DNA from: Nonomuraea coxensis DSM 45129
Lineage (GTDB): Bacteria > Actinomycetota > Actinomycetes > Streptosporangiales > Streptosporangiaceae
DNA length: 64,000 bases
Direction: 5' to 3'
Assembly: GCF_019397265.1 (NCBI RefSeq)
Contig: NZ_CP068985.1
Coordinates: forward strand, 2,460,501-2,524,500
Shown here: positions 33,330 to 43,211 of the stretch, one piece after another
Numbering within the stretch: the first letter of the stretch is position 1
Layout: each line of letters opens with the position of its first letter
Notes under the pieces: model-generated
What the model was told of the DNA's origin: nothing
The model's input: the letters and a program-made list of their open reading frames with translations, nothing else
The model's database searches: none
Made by a program: the position numbers and the translations under genes

Positions 33330-33986
33330 GTGACAGTGCCCCCAGCGCCCTCGGTGCCCCCACCGCCCAAGAAGGACCATCGCGTCCAGATCGTCGTCGC
33401 GGTCATCGGCGCCTGCGCGGCGATCCTCGCGGCCGTCATCCCGGTGGTGGTCAGCCGGTTCGACGACCCCGAGCCGACCCCGTCGCCGACGGATTCCGCG
33501 GTGGTGACGAGCGTGACCCCGTCCGACGAGGATCCGCCGTCCGTGGACGACACCCCGTCCGTGGACGACACGCCGGCCGTGGACGATCCGCCGGAGACCA
33601 CGCCGCCCGGCCCCGACCCCGCGCTCGCCGTGCCGGAGGACTACCGGGGCTCCTGGAGCGGCCAGGTCGACTGGCGTCCGCCACTCCAGGGCTCCTACAG
33701 CACGACCCTGACCATCTCCGCCGGCTCCCTGGGCGGGATGGTCGGCCAGTTCAGCGCCCAGGGCGACACGTGCCGTGGCGCGCTCTGGCTGGAGGCCGGC
33801 GGCGGGCCGATCGTGCTGCGGCTGAAGACGACGTACGACGGGGGCGGCTGCTCCAGCCTCGCGGACGTGAAGCTGACCCTGGACGACGACGGCGACCTGC
33901 GCTACGAGCTGATCGCCGCCCAGTTCCCCCAGGGGTTCGTCAACCAGCCCGCGCCGCCCGCCACGGGCACCCTCACCCGCGACTAG
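33330..33986 (+). CDS. Single-pass membrane-anchored exported protein with Asp/Pro/Ser linker
   Basis: 218 residues, GTG start. Cytoplasmic Pro-rich N-terminus (VPPAPSVPPPPKK), one membrane helix (VQIVVAVIGACAAILAAVIP), then an acidic linker with three six-residue repeats of the type SVDDTP. A C-terminal beta domain (YRGSWSGQVDWRPP, CRGALWLEAGGG, GGCSSLADVKLTL) with two Cys follows. Architecture fits an extracytoplasmic sensor or accessory domain seen next to Ser/Thr kinases in actinobacteria, but no kinase is here. Function unknown. Confidence 0.75.
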   Translation: MTVPPAPSVPPPPKKDHRVQIVVAVIGACAAILAAVIPVVVSRFDDPEPTPSPTDSAVVTSVTPSDEDPPSVDDTPSVDDTPAVDDPPETTPPGPDPALAVPEDYRGSWSGQVDWRPPLQGSYSTTLTISAGSLGGMVGQFSAQGDTCRGALWLEAGGGPIVLRLKTTYDGGGCSSLADVKLTLDDDGDLRYELIAAQFPQGFVNQPAPPATGTLTRD

Positions 33987-34299
33987 CGGGCCAGGTCCAG
34001 CACCGCGGTGGTGGGTCGCGCCCTTGAAGTCGACGGCCTGGCCGCTCTCGCGCAGCGTCGGGACCTTCTCGACGACGGTGACGTCGAAGCCGCGCCGGGT
34101 CGGCCAGGAGGCGAGCGCGGGGCCGCCGATGCTCGCGCCGCTCGCCGTACTGGGCGTCGACGATCCGGTCGAGCCCGACCGTACGGCCTGCTTCCAGCAG
34201 CAGCAGGGCGAGCAGCGCGCGCGGTCGCGGGCCGCCCACGGCGACCGGGTCGCCTCCGGCCGGACGCACCTCCAGCGGCCCCAGGATGCCGAACTGCAT
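33983..34299 (-). pseudogene. Composite remnant: SARP-type regulator 5' end joined to FAD-monooxygenase 5' end
   Basis: From ATG 34299 the first 52 codons are the start of a SARP/AfsR-type regulator (MQFGILGPLEVRPAGG, RALLALLLLEAGRTVGLDRI). At about 34142, in another frame, sequence becomes the N-terminal FAD-binding motif of a PHBH-type monooxygenase (SGASIGGPALASW, TRRGFDVTVVEKVP, ESGQAVDFKGATH). After 45 codons this too ends, and a third short piece (TAVLDLAR, stop at 33983) follows. Neither protein can be made. Looks like nested deletions joining two neighbouring genes. Confidence 0.75.
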
Positions 34300-34591
34300 G
34301 ACGCCGCCTGTCCAGCATCGTACGCACTACCCGAGTACGGATGGGTGTGACCAGCGGTAACACAAATGTCGGTATGCCTACCGATGAACATACGTATTTT
34401 CCCGCGATGAACGAGCGCTTAGCCTCTGGCGACAACAAGGCGAAACGGTCCGCACGATCATCCGTCACCCTTTCTCACCCCCCACTTTTCCTCATGCCTC
34501 GCGATCCAGGTGACCCCTGACCGCGTGGTGGCCCGCGTGCGCCCAAAGGCGGCAACGGCCGGAGGGAGAACGCCGAAAGGAGCACCACAGC
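34300..34591 (+). promoter_or_regulatory. Promoter region of the M4-M28 protease
   Basis: 292 nt with no gene. A relatively A/T-rich core (34355-34405) includes the inverted repeat TCGGTA-TGCC-TACCGA (34369-34384), a possible operator. The ribosome site AAAGGAG lies just before the GTG. Confidence 0.45.
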
Positions 34592-37500
34592 GTGAAACGC
34601 CAAGCCTTACTCGCGGCGGTCGTCGGCTTAGCCACGGCCGCGACCCTGACGCTGCAAGCGTCACCCGCGAGCGCCGCGCCTCCCGGGGCCACCCGGGGCC
34701 AGGACAGCGGCACGTCCGCGCGTGCGGCGGCAGACCCCGCGTCGCTCGCGGCAGCAGTCGCAGACAAGGCAGTGTCGAGCGGGCTCGACGAGCTGCGCAG
34801 AGGGCCCGACGAGGCCTACAGCCGCGTCGCCGTCACCCCCGGTTCGAGCGAGATGTTCTACGTCGCCTATGAGCGCACCTACAAGGGGCTGCCCATGGTC
34901 GGCGGCGACGCCGTCGTCGTCACCGACGCGGCGGGCCACGTCAGGGACACCGTCGCCGCCACCGGCCCGATCTCCCGCGACGTGCCGACCAAGGCCACGA
35001 TCAGCGCGGCCAAGGCCACGGCCGTGGCCAAGTCCAGGCTCTCGCGCGTGGACGACAGCGCCGCCCCGCGCCTGGTCGTGCTCGCCTGGGGCGAGCAGCC
35101 CACGCTCGCGTGGGAGGCCAAGGTCAGCGGCCTCGCGAACGGCAAGCCGAGCGTCCAGAACGTGTACGTCGACGCCCGCACCGGCAAGGTGGCCGACGCG
35201 GTCGAGCTCGTACGCGAGGGCAGCGGCAACGGCTTCTACAACGGACAGGTCACGATCAACACGAGCGGCTCGGGCAGCTCGTACTCGATGACCGACACCA
35301 CCAGGCCGGGTATCCAGTGCGGCGGGCAGGGCGGCACTGCGTACACCGGTACCGATGACGCGTGGGGCAACGGCCAGGGCACCAACCTGGAGACCGCCTG
35401 CGTGGACGCGCTCTACAGCGTCCAGCGCGAGTGGGACATGCTCAGGGACTGGCTCGGCCGCAACGGCATCAACGGCAGCGGACGGGGCTTCCCCGCCCGC
35501 GTCGGCCTGAACGACGTCAACGCGTACTGGAACGGCAGCTACACGAACTTCGGCCACAACCAGGCCAACACCCAGCAGGCCACCCCGATCGACGTCGTGG
35601 CCCACGAGTTCGGCCACGCGATCTTCCAGACCACCCCTGGCGGGGCCGGGTCGGGCAACGAGAACGGCGGCATCAACGAGGGCACCGGCGACATCTTCGG
35701 CGCGCTCACCGAGGCCTACGCCAACAACCCGAACGACCCGCCGGACTACCTGGTGGGCGAGGAGGTCAACCTCGTCGGGCAGGGCCCGATCCGCAACATG
35801 TACAACCCGGGCGCGCTCGGCGACCCGAACTGCTACTCCTCCTCCATCCCCAACACCGAGGTGCACTCGGCGGCCGGCCCGCTGAACCACTGGTTCTACC
35901 TGCTGGCCGAGGGCAACAACCCCGGCGGCGGCAAGCCGTCCAGCCCGATCTGCTCCGGCGGCCCGTCGTCGGTGACCGGCATCAGCATCCAGAAGGCCGG
36001 CAAGATCTACATGGGCGCCCTCAACCGGAAGACGTCGTCCTGGCGTTACACCAACATCAGGGCGGCCTCCGTGGCCGCGGCCATCGAGCTGTACGGCGCC
36101 AACAGCGCCGAGTGCAACAGCACCAAGGCGGCCTGGAGCGCGGTCAGCGTGGCGGCGGCCTCCGGCGAGCCCGCCTGCGGCACCGCCCAGCCCGACTTCT
36201 CGCTGTCGCTCAACCCGACCTCGGGCAACGCGCAGCCCGGCGGCACCGCGACGGTCACGGTCGGCACCCAGACCACCTCGGGCAGCGCCCAGACGGTCAA
36301 CCTGACCGCCTCCGGGCTGCCGAGCGGGACCACCGCGAGCTTCAACCCCTCGTCGGTGACCTCCGGCAACTCCTCGACGCTGACGCTGAACGTCGGCTCC
36401 TCGACGGCGCAGGGCACGTACCAGATCACGGTCACGGGCACCGGCTCGACCACGCACACCGCGACCTACTCGCTGACGGTCGGCACCGGCGGCCCCACCG
36501 ACCAGGTTCCTGACGTCAGCGTCACCAACGTCAAGGCGCACCTGTCGCAGCTCCAGAGCATCGCCACCAGCAACGGCGGCACCCGCAGGTCCACGGGCCA
36601 GGGCTACCTCCAGTCGGTCTCGTACATCGAGCAGAAGCTGCAGGCGGCCGGGTACACCGTGGTCAGGCAGAGCTGCAGCGTCTCCTACTGCACCAGCGGC
36701 GCGGGCCCGAACCTGATCGCCGACTGGCCGGGTGGCGACGCCAACCAGGTCATCATGTCCGGCGCCCACCTGGACAGCGTGTCCGCGGGACCCGGCATCA
36801 ACGACAACGGCTCCGGCTCGGCCAACCTGCTGGAGGTCGCGCTGACGCTGGCCCAGAAGAACCCCACGCTCACCAAGCACGTGAGGTTCGGCTGGTGGAC
36901 CGACGAGGAGCAGGGGCTCAACGGCTCCGAGGCGTACGTCGCCTCGCTCAGCTCCACCGAGCGGTCGAAGATCAAGGTCTACTACAACTACGACATGACC
37001 GGCTCGCCCAACGGCGGTTACTTCATCAACAACATCACCACCACGGGCGCCTCCTACCTGAAGGAGTTCTACGACAAGCTGAACCTGCAGCCCGAGGAGA
37101 ACACCGAGGGCGCCAACCGCTCCGACGACGCCTCCTTCCGCAACGCCGGCATCCCGAGCTCGGGTGTCGCGGCGGGCGCGAGCGCGACCAAGACGTCGGC
37201 GCAGGCGTCCAAGTGGGGCGGCACGTCCGGCCGGGCCTACGACTCCTGCTACCACTCCTCGTGCGACACCACGTCCAACATCAACGACACGATCCTCGAC
37301 CGGGCGGCCGACGCCGCCATCTACGCGATCTGGAAGCAGGCGGTCGGCGGCACCACGCAGCCGCGTGACTTCTCGCTCTCGGCGAACCCCGGCTCGGGCA
37401 CCGTGCAGGCCGGCGCCACGGCCACGACGACGATCGGCTCGACCACCACGAACGGGACCGCCCAGACGGTGAACCTGTCCGCGAGCGGCCTGCCGACCGG

Positions 37501-38011
37501 CGCCACGGCCAGCTTCAACCCGGCCGGCATCACGTCGGGCGACTCGTCCACGCTGACGATCGCGACCTCGCCCACCACCCCCGCGGGCGCCTACCCGATC
37601 ACCGTGACCGGCACGGGCGAGACGACGACGCACACCACGACGTACAACCTGACCGTCCAGGGCACCTCGGGCGGCCGGACGTTCACCAACGACACCGACT
37701 ACCGCATCAACGACTTCGCCAACACCCAGAGCTCGATCACGTCCACCGCGACGGGCGCCGCGACCTCCCCGGTCCAGGTGTCCATCACGATCAACCACAC
37801 CTGCGCCGAGGACCTGGACATCTGGCTCCGCGGCCCGAACGGCACGTGGTACGTGGTCGACGCCTACGGCGGCACCATCTGCACCGACTACGGCACCAGG
37901 ACCTTCTCGGTCCCGGTGAGCCAGCAGGCGGCCGGCACCTGGGTGCTCGACATCGAGGACGTCTACGCCGGTGACACCGGCTACCTGGACTCCTGGAGCA
38001 TCACCGTCTAA
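34592..38011 (+). CDS. Secreted bifunctional M4 metalloprotease / M28 aminopeptidase with P-domain
   Basis: 1139 residues, GTG start after AAAGGAG. Order: signal peptide ([18 protein letters not shown], cleaved near ASA); FTP/PepSY propeptide (about 40-220); M4 thermolysin-type domain with HEFGH (His338-His342) and NEGTGD (Glu363); Ig-like repeat 1 ([20 protein letters not shown]); M28 domain with [41 protein letters not shown] and CYHSSCD zinc/catalytic residues; Ig-like repeat 2 ([16 protein letters not shown]); proprotein-convertase P-domain ([18 protein letters not shown]). Both catalytic sites look intact. Endo- plus exopeptidase in one chain should convert protein to amino acids outside the cell. 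Its stop overlaps that of the convergent gene. Confidence 0.92.
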   Translation: MKRQALLAAVVGLATAATLTLQASPASAAPPGATRGQDSGTSARAAADPASLAAAVADKAVSSGLDELRRGPDEAYSRVAVTPGSSEMFYVAYERTYKGLPMVGGDAVVVTDAAGHVRDTVAATGPISRDVPTKATISAAKATAVAKSRLSRVDDSAAPRLVVLAWGEQPTLAWEAKVSGLANGKPSVQNVYVDARTGKVADAVELVREGSGNGFYNGQVTINTSGSGSSYSMTDTTRPGIQCGGQGGTAYTGTDDAWGNGQGTNLETACVDALYSVQREWDMLRDWLGRNGINGSGRGFPARVGLNDVNAYWNGSYTNFGHNQANTQQATPIDVVAHEFGHAIFQTTPGGAGSGNENGGINEGTGDIFGALTEAYANNPNDPPDYLVGEEVNLVGQGPIRNMYNPGALGDPNCYSSSIPNTEVHSAAGPLNHWFYLLAEGNNPGGGKPSSPICSGGPSSVTGISIQKAGKIYMGALNRKTSSWRYTNIRAASVAAAIELYGANSAECNSTKAAWSAVSVAAASGEPACGTAQPDFSLSLNPTSGNAQPGGTATVTVGTQTTSGSAQTVNLTASGLPSGTTASFNPSSVTSGNSSTLTLNVGSSTAQGTYQITVTGTGSTTHTATYSLTVGTGGPTDQVPDVSVTNVKAHLSQLQSIATSNGGTRRSTGQGYLQSVSYIEQKLQAAGYTVVRQSCSVSYCTSGAGPNLIADWPGGDANQVIMSGAHLDSVSAGPGINDNGSGSANLLEVALTLAQKNPTLTKHVRFGWWTDEEQGLNGSEAYVASLSSTERSKIKVYYNYDMTGSPNGGYFINNITTTGASYLKEFYDKLNLQPEENTEGANRSDDASFRNAGIPSSGVAAGASATKTSAQASKWGGTSGRAYDSCYHSSCDTTSNINDTILDRAADAAIYAIWKQAVGGTTQPRDFSLSANPGSGTVQAGATATTTIGSTTTNGTAQTVNLSASGLPTGATASFNPAGITSGDSSTLTIATSPTTPAGAYPITVTGTGETTTHTTTYNLTVQGTSGGRTFTNDTDYRINDFANTQSSITSTATGAATSPVQVSITINHTCAEDLDIWLRGPNGTWYVVDAYGGTICTDYGTRTFSVPVSQQAAGTWVLDIEDVYAGDTGYLDSWSITV

Positions 38012-40911
38012 CCGCCGGACTCGGGAGACGTGGGCCCCGGCCGGTCGTCCGGCCGGGGCTCCTTCACGTCGTTGCGGGTGCGTACGCCGAGCTTCTGCAG
38101 CACCCGCGCGACATGCGTGTCCACCGTCCGCCGCGACAGGAACAGCACCTCGGCGATCTCCCTGTTGGTCCGGCCGAGCGCGACGAGCCTGGCCACTTCG
38201 GCCTCCCTCGGCGACAGCACGCCGCTCCTGCCCTTCCTGCCCCGGCGCGGCGCGCTCCCGGGCCCGATCTCGCGCAGCAGGTGGCGGCAGCGGGCCGCGT
38301 CGTGGGTCGCGCCGAGCCCGGCGTACCGCTCGCAGGCGTCCGCGATCAGGTCGGCCGCCCGTGCCCGGTCGCCCATCGCCAGCCGCGCGCCCGCCTCCGC
38401 CTCGGACGCCCGCGCCACGCTGTAGGGCCGCGGCATCGCCTCGTACGCCGCCCGCGCCCCGGCGTAGCACCGGGCCGCCTCCTCGTGCCCGCCCCCGGCG
38501 CGGGCGATCGCGCCCCTCGCGGTGGCGAGGCCGGCGTGCGCGGAGGGCGCGTCCCTGCCCTCGATGCCCGCCCCGAACTCGGCCACCAGGTCGGCCGCCT
38601 CGCCCGTCCGCCCGGCCTTGAGCAGCGCCTCGACGGCGGGCGGGACGAGCTGGTCGCCCCACACCCACATGCCCTTGCGCCGCAGCCTGGCCACCGCGCG
38701 GTCGGCCTCGGCGAGGGCCTCGTCCAGGCAGTCGCGGGTCAGGTGCAGCTCGATCAGGCCGCCGGAGGCGAAGGCCGCGACCGGCAGGAACCCGGACTCG
38801 ACGTCGTTCACCCCGGCCGCGACCAGGTGCTCGATGGCCTCCTCCCACTCGCCCCGCGCGAGGGCCAGCATGCCGAGCGCGAGCCGGGCGTCGGAGGCGA
38901 GCAGCGGCGCATCCGGCGTCATCTCGACCGCCGTGACGGCCCGTTCCCGCAGCCCCTCCCAGTGCCCGGTCAGCAGGTCGAGCCTGATCGACGACAGCTC
39001 CACCAGGAACTCCGGGTACAGCGCGCCCGTCTCCTCGGCGATCCGCCTGCTCTGGTCGGCGAAGCGCTCGGCCGCCGCGTAGTGGCCGAGCCCGATGGCC
39101 GCGTCGAACAGGTTGGAGTAGCCGCGCGCCACCTGCCTGCGCACGGCCGCCGACGGGTCGTTGGCGGGCAGGGCCGCGGCCAGCTCGAGCGCGTCCGGCG
39201 AGCCGAGCATCATGGCGAGGCTCACCTTGTTGGCGTGCACGGCGGCGGTCAGCTCGGGGTCCTGGTCCTCGACCGTGGCGAGCAGCTTCTCGGCCTGGTT
39301 CATCCACTCCTCGTGCGTGGCGAGCGGTTCGTCGCCCCAGGGCGGCATCGCCAGCAGGGCGAGGCCGCGGGCCGCGAGGCTCGGCCGGTCGTGCAGGTCG
39401 GGGAGCGCGAGCAGGATCTCCTGGCGTCCCGCGGCGACCGCGCCGGCCTGGTTGGACAGCAGCACGCCCAGGTTGAGCCGGGCCTCGCCGCGTACGTGCC
39501 GGGACAGGAAGTCCTCGGCCAGCAGGTGGCGCAGGGAGCGCACCACGCGCCGGTAGGACAGCCCGATCGCGGCGACGCGGCTGAGCCGCAGCGCGAGCGG
39601 GCCGCGCGCGTCGTGCGGCAGCTTGGGGTCGGCGAGCATCCCGGCCAGCACCTCGACCGCGAGCGGGATGTCGCCGATCGCGGCGGCGCGGTCGGCGGCG
39701 GCCGGGCCGTGCCGCTGCCAGGCGGCGAAGTCGCCCGCCCGCCTGGCGTGGTAGGCGAGCTGGACGAGCGGCGGCGGGTCGAGCGCCGACAGCGCGGTCA
39801 CGGCCCGCTGGTGCGTGAGCCGCCGGTCGGGGCCGGGGATCGCCTCGTAGACGGCCTGCTGGGCGAGGGAGTGGCGGAAGCCGTACTGGCCGTCCTCGTG
39901 TTCGAGCAGGACGCCCGCCTTGAGCGCCTGGCTCAGCCCGTCACCGGCCGGGTGGCCCGAGACGGCGGCGATGAGCTGCTCGTCGGCGGCGAGGCCCAGC
40001 ACCGCGGCGGCGTGCACCGCGTGCAGTGCGGCGGGCGAGAGCCCGGTGAGCTGCTCGGCCATCGCCTCGCGCAGCAGCGGCGGCACCGCCATGCGCTCCA
40101 GGACCTCGGGCTCCTCCTCGCCGCCGACCAACTGGCCCTCGTCGTCGAGCAACGAGCGCACCACCTCCTCGATCACGAACGGCACCCCCGCCGTGCGGTC
40201 GCGCAGCTTCGTGACGAAGTCGGACGTCAGCGTCGACCGGCCGAGCAGCGCGCGGGTCAGGTTGCGCACCCCTTCGACGTCGAGCGGCGTGAGCGTGATC
40301 ACCTCGCTGCGCACCCCCGCCGGCCGCCGGTAGGCGTGCCCGAACGGCAGCCCCGGCACCGGCAGCCCCTCCCTGCGGAACGTCACCACGAGCGCCAGCC
40401 CTGGGGGCGGCTGGTCGGTGAGGAAGCGCAGCAGGTCGCGGGTGCCGTCGTCGGCCCAGTGGAGGTCCTCGACCACGAGCACCACGGGCCCGGCCGCGGC
40501 CAGCAGCGCGTGCACGGCGCGGAACAGGCGGTGCCGTTCGGCGCGCGGGTCGTCGAGCGGCGGCGGCGAGGGCGCGGGCGGCAGATGGCCGGCGAGCTCG
40601 GGCAGGTAGCCGCGGAGCGTGCCGGTGACCGGGTTGAGCGTGGCCGTCTCCGGCAGCGCCCCCGCGACGTGACGCAGCGCGTCGAACACCGGCCCGTACG
40701 GGAACGGCTCGCGGATCTGGTGACAGTGGCCGATCAGGACCGTGTGCTCTCCTTCAGGCAGGAGGTCGAGCGCGGCCCTGACCAGCCGGGTCTTCCCGAT
40801 TCCCGCCTCGCCCTGCACGAGGATGACGGCCGGCGGACCGCTGATGGCGTCGAGGAGCACGTGTAACTGGGCGTCACGTCCGATCAGGCCAGGAGAAGCG
40901 AGGCGTGTCAT
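38008..40911 (-). CDS. LAL-family LuxR transcriptional regulator (AAA ATPase + TPR-like + LuxR HTH)
   Basis: 967 residues. N-terminal ATPase with Walker [13 protein letters not shown] and Walker [15 protein letters not shown] long helical TPR-like middle (about 400-880) precedes a C-terminal LuxR helix-turn-helix, [20 protein letters not shown] then [18 protein letters not shown]. Large ATP-binding LuxR regulators control secondary metabolism or carbohydrate use. ATG has GGAGA 6 nt upstream. Upstream lies an inverted repeat CCCCCTG (40941-40947) / CAGGGGG (40974-40980), a possible operator. Whether it controls the convergent protease is unknown. Confidence 0.9.
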   Translation of the reverse strand: MTRLASPGLIGRDAQLHVLLDAISGPPAVILVQGEAGIGKTRLVRAALDLLPEGEHTVLIGHCHQIREPFPYGPVFDALRHVAGALPETATLNPVTGTLRGYLPELAGHLPPAPSPPPLDDPRAERHRLFRAVHALLAAAGPVVLVVEDLHWADDGTRDLLRFLTDQPPPGLALVVTFRREGLPVPGLPFGHAYRRPAGVRSEVITLTPLDVEGVRNLTRALLGRSTLTSDFVTKLRDRTAGVPFVIEEVVRSLLDDEGQLVGGEEEPEVLERMAVPPLLREAMAEQLTGLSPAALHAVHAAAVLGLAADEQLIAAVSGHPAGDGLSQALKAGVLLEHEDGQYGFRHSLAQQAVYEAIPGPDRRLTHQRAVTALSALDPPPLVQLAYHARRAGDFAAWQRHGPAAADRAAAIGDIPLAVEVLAGMLADPKLPHDARGPLALRLSRVAAIGLSYRRVVRSLRHLLAEDFLSRHVRGEARLNLGVLLSNQAGAVAAGRQEILLALPDLHDRPSLAARGLALLAMPPWGDEPLATHEEWMNQAEKLLATVEDQDPELTAAVHANKVSLAMMLGSPDALELAAALPANDPSAAVRRQVARGYSNLFDAAIGLGHYAAAERFADQSRRIAEETGALYPEFLVELSSIRLDLLTGHWEGLRERAVTAVEMTPDAPLLASDARLALGMLALARGEWEEAIEHLVAAGVNDVESGFLPVAAFASGGLIELHLTRDCLDEALAEADRAVARLRRKGMWVWGDQLVPPAVEALLKAGRTGEAADLVAEFGAGIEGRDAPSAHAGLATARGAIARAGGGHEEAARCYAGARAAYEAMPRPYSVARASEAEAGARLAMGDRARAADLIADACERYAGLGATHDAARCRHLLREIGPGSAPRRGRKGRSGVLSPREAEVARLVALGRTNREIAEVLFLSRRTVDTHVARVLQKLGVRTRNDVKEPRPDDRPGPTSPESGG

Positions 40912-41018
40912 CGGGGTCTCCGTAAGAGTGCAGGTTGACTCCCCCTGTCGGAATACTGTTATCCACCACCGGTCAGGGGGTGGTCAACCCTCAATGCCGC
41001 CGGAGGCCGCCCCGTCGG

Positions 41019-41434
41019 TCAGGGGGCGACGGGCGCCTTGTCGCCGGTCGGCTCCGGCGTCTCGGCCAGGTCCACGCTGTCGCGGAGCTTGGCCGGCTTG
41101 AGGAACAGGGTGGCGCACGCCGGCCACGGCGATGCCCGCCGAGATCAGGAAGATGTGGCCGGTGGCGTCGCGATGTTCAGCGTGCCGCTGCCGCTCGCGG
41201 CCGCCTTGGCCGGGTCGACGCCCATCTTGGCGAGGCCCTCGGCGATGCCGGTCGCGACCTGGTTGGCCAGCACGGCGGCACGTACCAGGCGGACAGCCGC
41301 AGGCCGTCGCGCGTGGTGAAGGAGACGTCGCGGGCGCCGGGGAGCACCGTGCCCGCCGGCGGCACCGGCCCGAGGCCGGGCAGGTGGATCAGCCGCCGCT
41401 GGGCCAGCCACAGCAGGCCCAGCAGCAGGAGCAC
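41019..41434 (-). pseudogene. Composite remnant: alpha/beta-hydrolase 5' end joined to MFS transporter 3' fragments
   Basis: From about 41434 the minus strand reads a membrane-anchored alpha/beta-hydrolase start (LLLLGLLWLAQRRLIHLPG, RDVSFTTRDGLRLSAWYVP). At about 41290 another frame takes over with DHA2-type MFS sequence (ANQVATGIAEGLAKMGVD, ASGSGTLNI). Then after a gap and frame change come HIFLISAGIAVAG and finally TLFLKPAKLRDSVDLAETPE up to stop 41019. At least three disruptions. Follows the amidohydrolase gene closely, so the hydrolase may once have been part of that operon. Confidence 0.75.
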
Positions 41435-41444
41435 GACCCGCCGG

Positions 41445-42656
41445 TCAGGCGACCACGTCGCCCGCCTGCACCACGTGGCGCAGGTGGCGGGCGGGCTCGG
41501 CCAGCACGCCGACGTCCTCCAGCGGGTCGGCGCCGAGCACCAGCAGGTCGGCGTGCGCGCCCACGGCCAGGGTGCCGATCTCGCCCGCCATTCCGACCAG
41601 CTCGGCCGCGCCCGTGGTCGCCGCCCGCAGCACGTCGAGCGGGCTCTGCACCTCCCGGCGCAGCCGGAACTCGTGGTTCTGGTGCCGCTGCATGCCGCCG
41701 AGCAGGTCCGTGCCGTAGACCAGTTTGACGCCGCCGCGCGCGGCCCGCTCCAGCGCGGTCAGCCCGGCCTCCAGCACCGCGTCCACCTTGTGCCAGCTCG
41801 TCGCCGACAGCCCGAACGCGCGGCCCTCCTCCTTCAGCGCCCAGTACGTCACCAGCGTCGGCACCAGGAACGCCTCCCGCTCCAGGAACAGCTCCACGCT
41901 GCGGTCGTCGATGAGGTTGCCGTGCTCGATCGAGCGCACCCCGGCCTCCAGCGCCCGGTTCACGGCGCGGGCGGTGTAGGCGTGGGCGGCCACGTACCGG
42001 TTGGCGGCCTCGGCCTCCTCGACGATCGCGCGCAGCTCCTCCATCGAGTACTGCGTCGAGTCGATGCGGTCGGTCGGCGAGGCCACGCCGCCGGAGGCCA
42101 TGACCTTGACGTGGCTGGCGCCCTTGCGCAGCTCGTCGCGGGCGGCGGCGCGGACCGCGGCGACGCCGTCGGCGATGCGGCCGACGCCCGCGCAGCACGG
42201 GTGGTCGTCCGTCAGGTGCTCGCCCCGGCCGCGGAAGTCGGCGTGGCCGCCGGTCTGGCTCAGCGCCTTGCCGCAGAACAGCAGCCGCGGGCCCCGGATG
42301 AGCCCTTCCGCCTGCGCGTCGGCCAGCCCGAAGTCGGCGCCGGAGTTGTCGCGTACGGTGGTGAAGCCCCGGGCCAGCGTCTCGCCCATGATGCGGGCGG
42401 CGTGCGCGGTCACGTACGACGGGGACATCGCGGGCAGCGCGCCGAGGTCCGCGGTCAACGCCGTGACATGCACGTGGGCGTCGATGAGGCCCGGCACCAC
42501 GTACGCGCCCGCGCCGTCGATCACCCGCGTCCCGTCGGGGGCGCGCAGGCCGGTGCCCGTCTCGGCGACGCGGCCGTCGGCGCAGCGCAGGTCGCCCTCG
42601 GCGTACTCGCCGGTCTCGACGTCGAGGACGCGGACGTTCCTCAGCAGCAGGCTCAA
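41445..42656 (-). CDS. Metal-dependent amidohydrolase (imidazolonepropionase/Xaa-Pro dipeptidase-like)
   Basis: 403 residues from TTG 42656, which overlaps the GAF gene stop (TTGA). Metal site residues: DAHVHV after VVPGLI, carboxylated-Lys position in HVKVMASGG, HAYTARAVNRAL, SIEHGNLID, and Asp in VYGTDLLGG. This is the cytosolic amidohydrolase group that includes prolidase-like and aryl-dialkylphosphatase-related enzymes. The C-terminus (IGTLAVGAHADLLVLGADPL) is typical. In operon with a GAF protein, divergent from an RpiR regulator that probably controls it. Substrate unknown. Confidence 0.88.
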   Translation of the reverse strand: MSLLLRNVRVLDVETGEYAEGDLRCADGRVAETGTGLRAPDGTRVIDGAGAYVVPGLIDAHVHVTALTADLGALPAMSPSYVTAHAARIMGETLARGFTTVRDNSGADFGLADAQAEGLIRGPRLLFCGKALSQTGGHADFRGRGEHLTDDHPCCAGVGRIADGVAAVRAAARDELRKGASHVKVMASGGVASPTDRIDSTQYSMEELRAIVEEAEAANRYVAAHAYTARAVNRALEAGVRSIEHGNLIDDRSVELFLEREAFLVPTLVTYWALKEEGRAFGLSATSWHKVDAVLEAGLTALERAARGGVKLVYGTDLLGGMQRHQNHEFRLRREVQSPLDVLRAATTGAAELVGMAGEIGTLAVGAHADLLVLGADPLEDVGVLAEPARHLRHVVQAGDVVA

Positions 42657-43078
42657 CGGACGGCGTCCCGCAGGGCGGGGACGGCCAGCGGCGCCAGCTT
42701 CTCGGCCGCGGCGACGGACGCGTCGTCGTAGGCGCCCTCGGCGTCGAGCAGGTTGAGCACGCCGACGACCTCGTCGCCCTCCACCACCGGCACGTTGATG
42801 ACCGCGCCGCAGCCCAGGCTCTCGATGAGGGCGTGGTCGGCGAAGATCCCGCGCACCGCGGCCCGGTCCGGCCCGAGGTACGGCCTGCGCCCCTCGATGC
42901 ACGTGGCCAGCCAGCCCTGGGAGATCTCCACGCTCTTCTCCCCGCCCACCGGGTACTGCTCGGGGTGGCTGGTGTGCACCCGGCGCAGCGCCTGCCGCTC
43001 GGGTATCCAGGCCAGCACCGTGAACAGCCGCACGCCGACCTCGTCGCGCACGCGCTCCTGCAGCTCCTCGAACGTCAT
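42653..43078 (-). CDS. GAF domain protein
   Basis: 141 residues from ATG 43078, preceded by AAGGAGG. One GAF domain: LFTVLAWIPERQALRRVHTS, GWLATCIEGRRPYLGPDR, LGCGAVINVPVVEGDEVVGV, LNLLDAEGAYDDA. Resembles small stand-alone GAF proteins (some reduce free methionine sulfoxide, but those need a Cys triad; here only two Cys are seen). More likely binds a small molecule related to the amidohydrolase substrate. First gene of the minus-strand operon. Confidence 0.85.
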   Translation of the reverse strand: MTFEELQERVRDEVGVRLFTVLAWIPERQALRRVHTSHPEQYPVGGEKSVEISQGWLATCIEGRRPYLGPDRAAVRGIFADHALIESLGCGAVINVPVVEGDEVVGVLNLLDAEGAYDDASVAAAEKLAPLAVPALRDAVR

Positions 43079-43125
43079 CCCGTCGCCTCCTTGTCGATCG
43101 CGCAGCAATTTATAGTGCATAACAG

Positions 43126-43135
43126 TGCAATTGCA
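43126..43135. promoter_or_regulatory. Candidate RpiR-type operator
   Basis: Perfect palindrome TGCAATTGCA in an A/T-rich 50-nt island (43105-43150) that also has AGTGCATAACAGTGCAATT and a downstream ATTGC. Central in the divergent space between the GAF gene and the RpiR regulator. Confidence 0.5.
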
Positions 43136-43211
43136 ATGGTCTTTGCAGATTGCTCGCGGGCGGAGGGCGTAGCATGATCGGCGGATCTGGAGGCCGGGGA
43201 AGAGGGAACTC

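Noticed and set aside
34661..39307. 1548-codon open frame on the minus strand
   Set aside because: It lies antisense to the M4-M28 protease and then out of frame in the LuxR gene; composition is Arg/Gly/Val/Ala-rich with no domain. High-GC third-position bias creates such frames.
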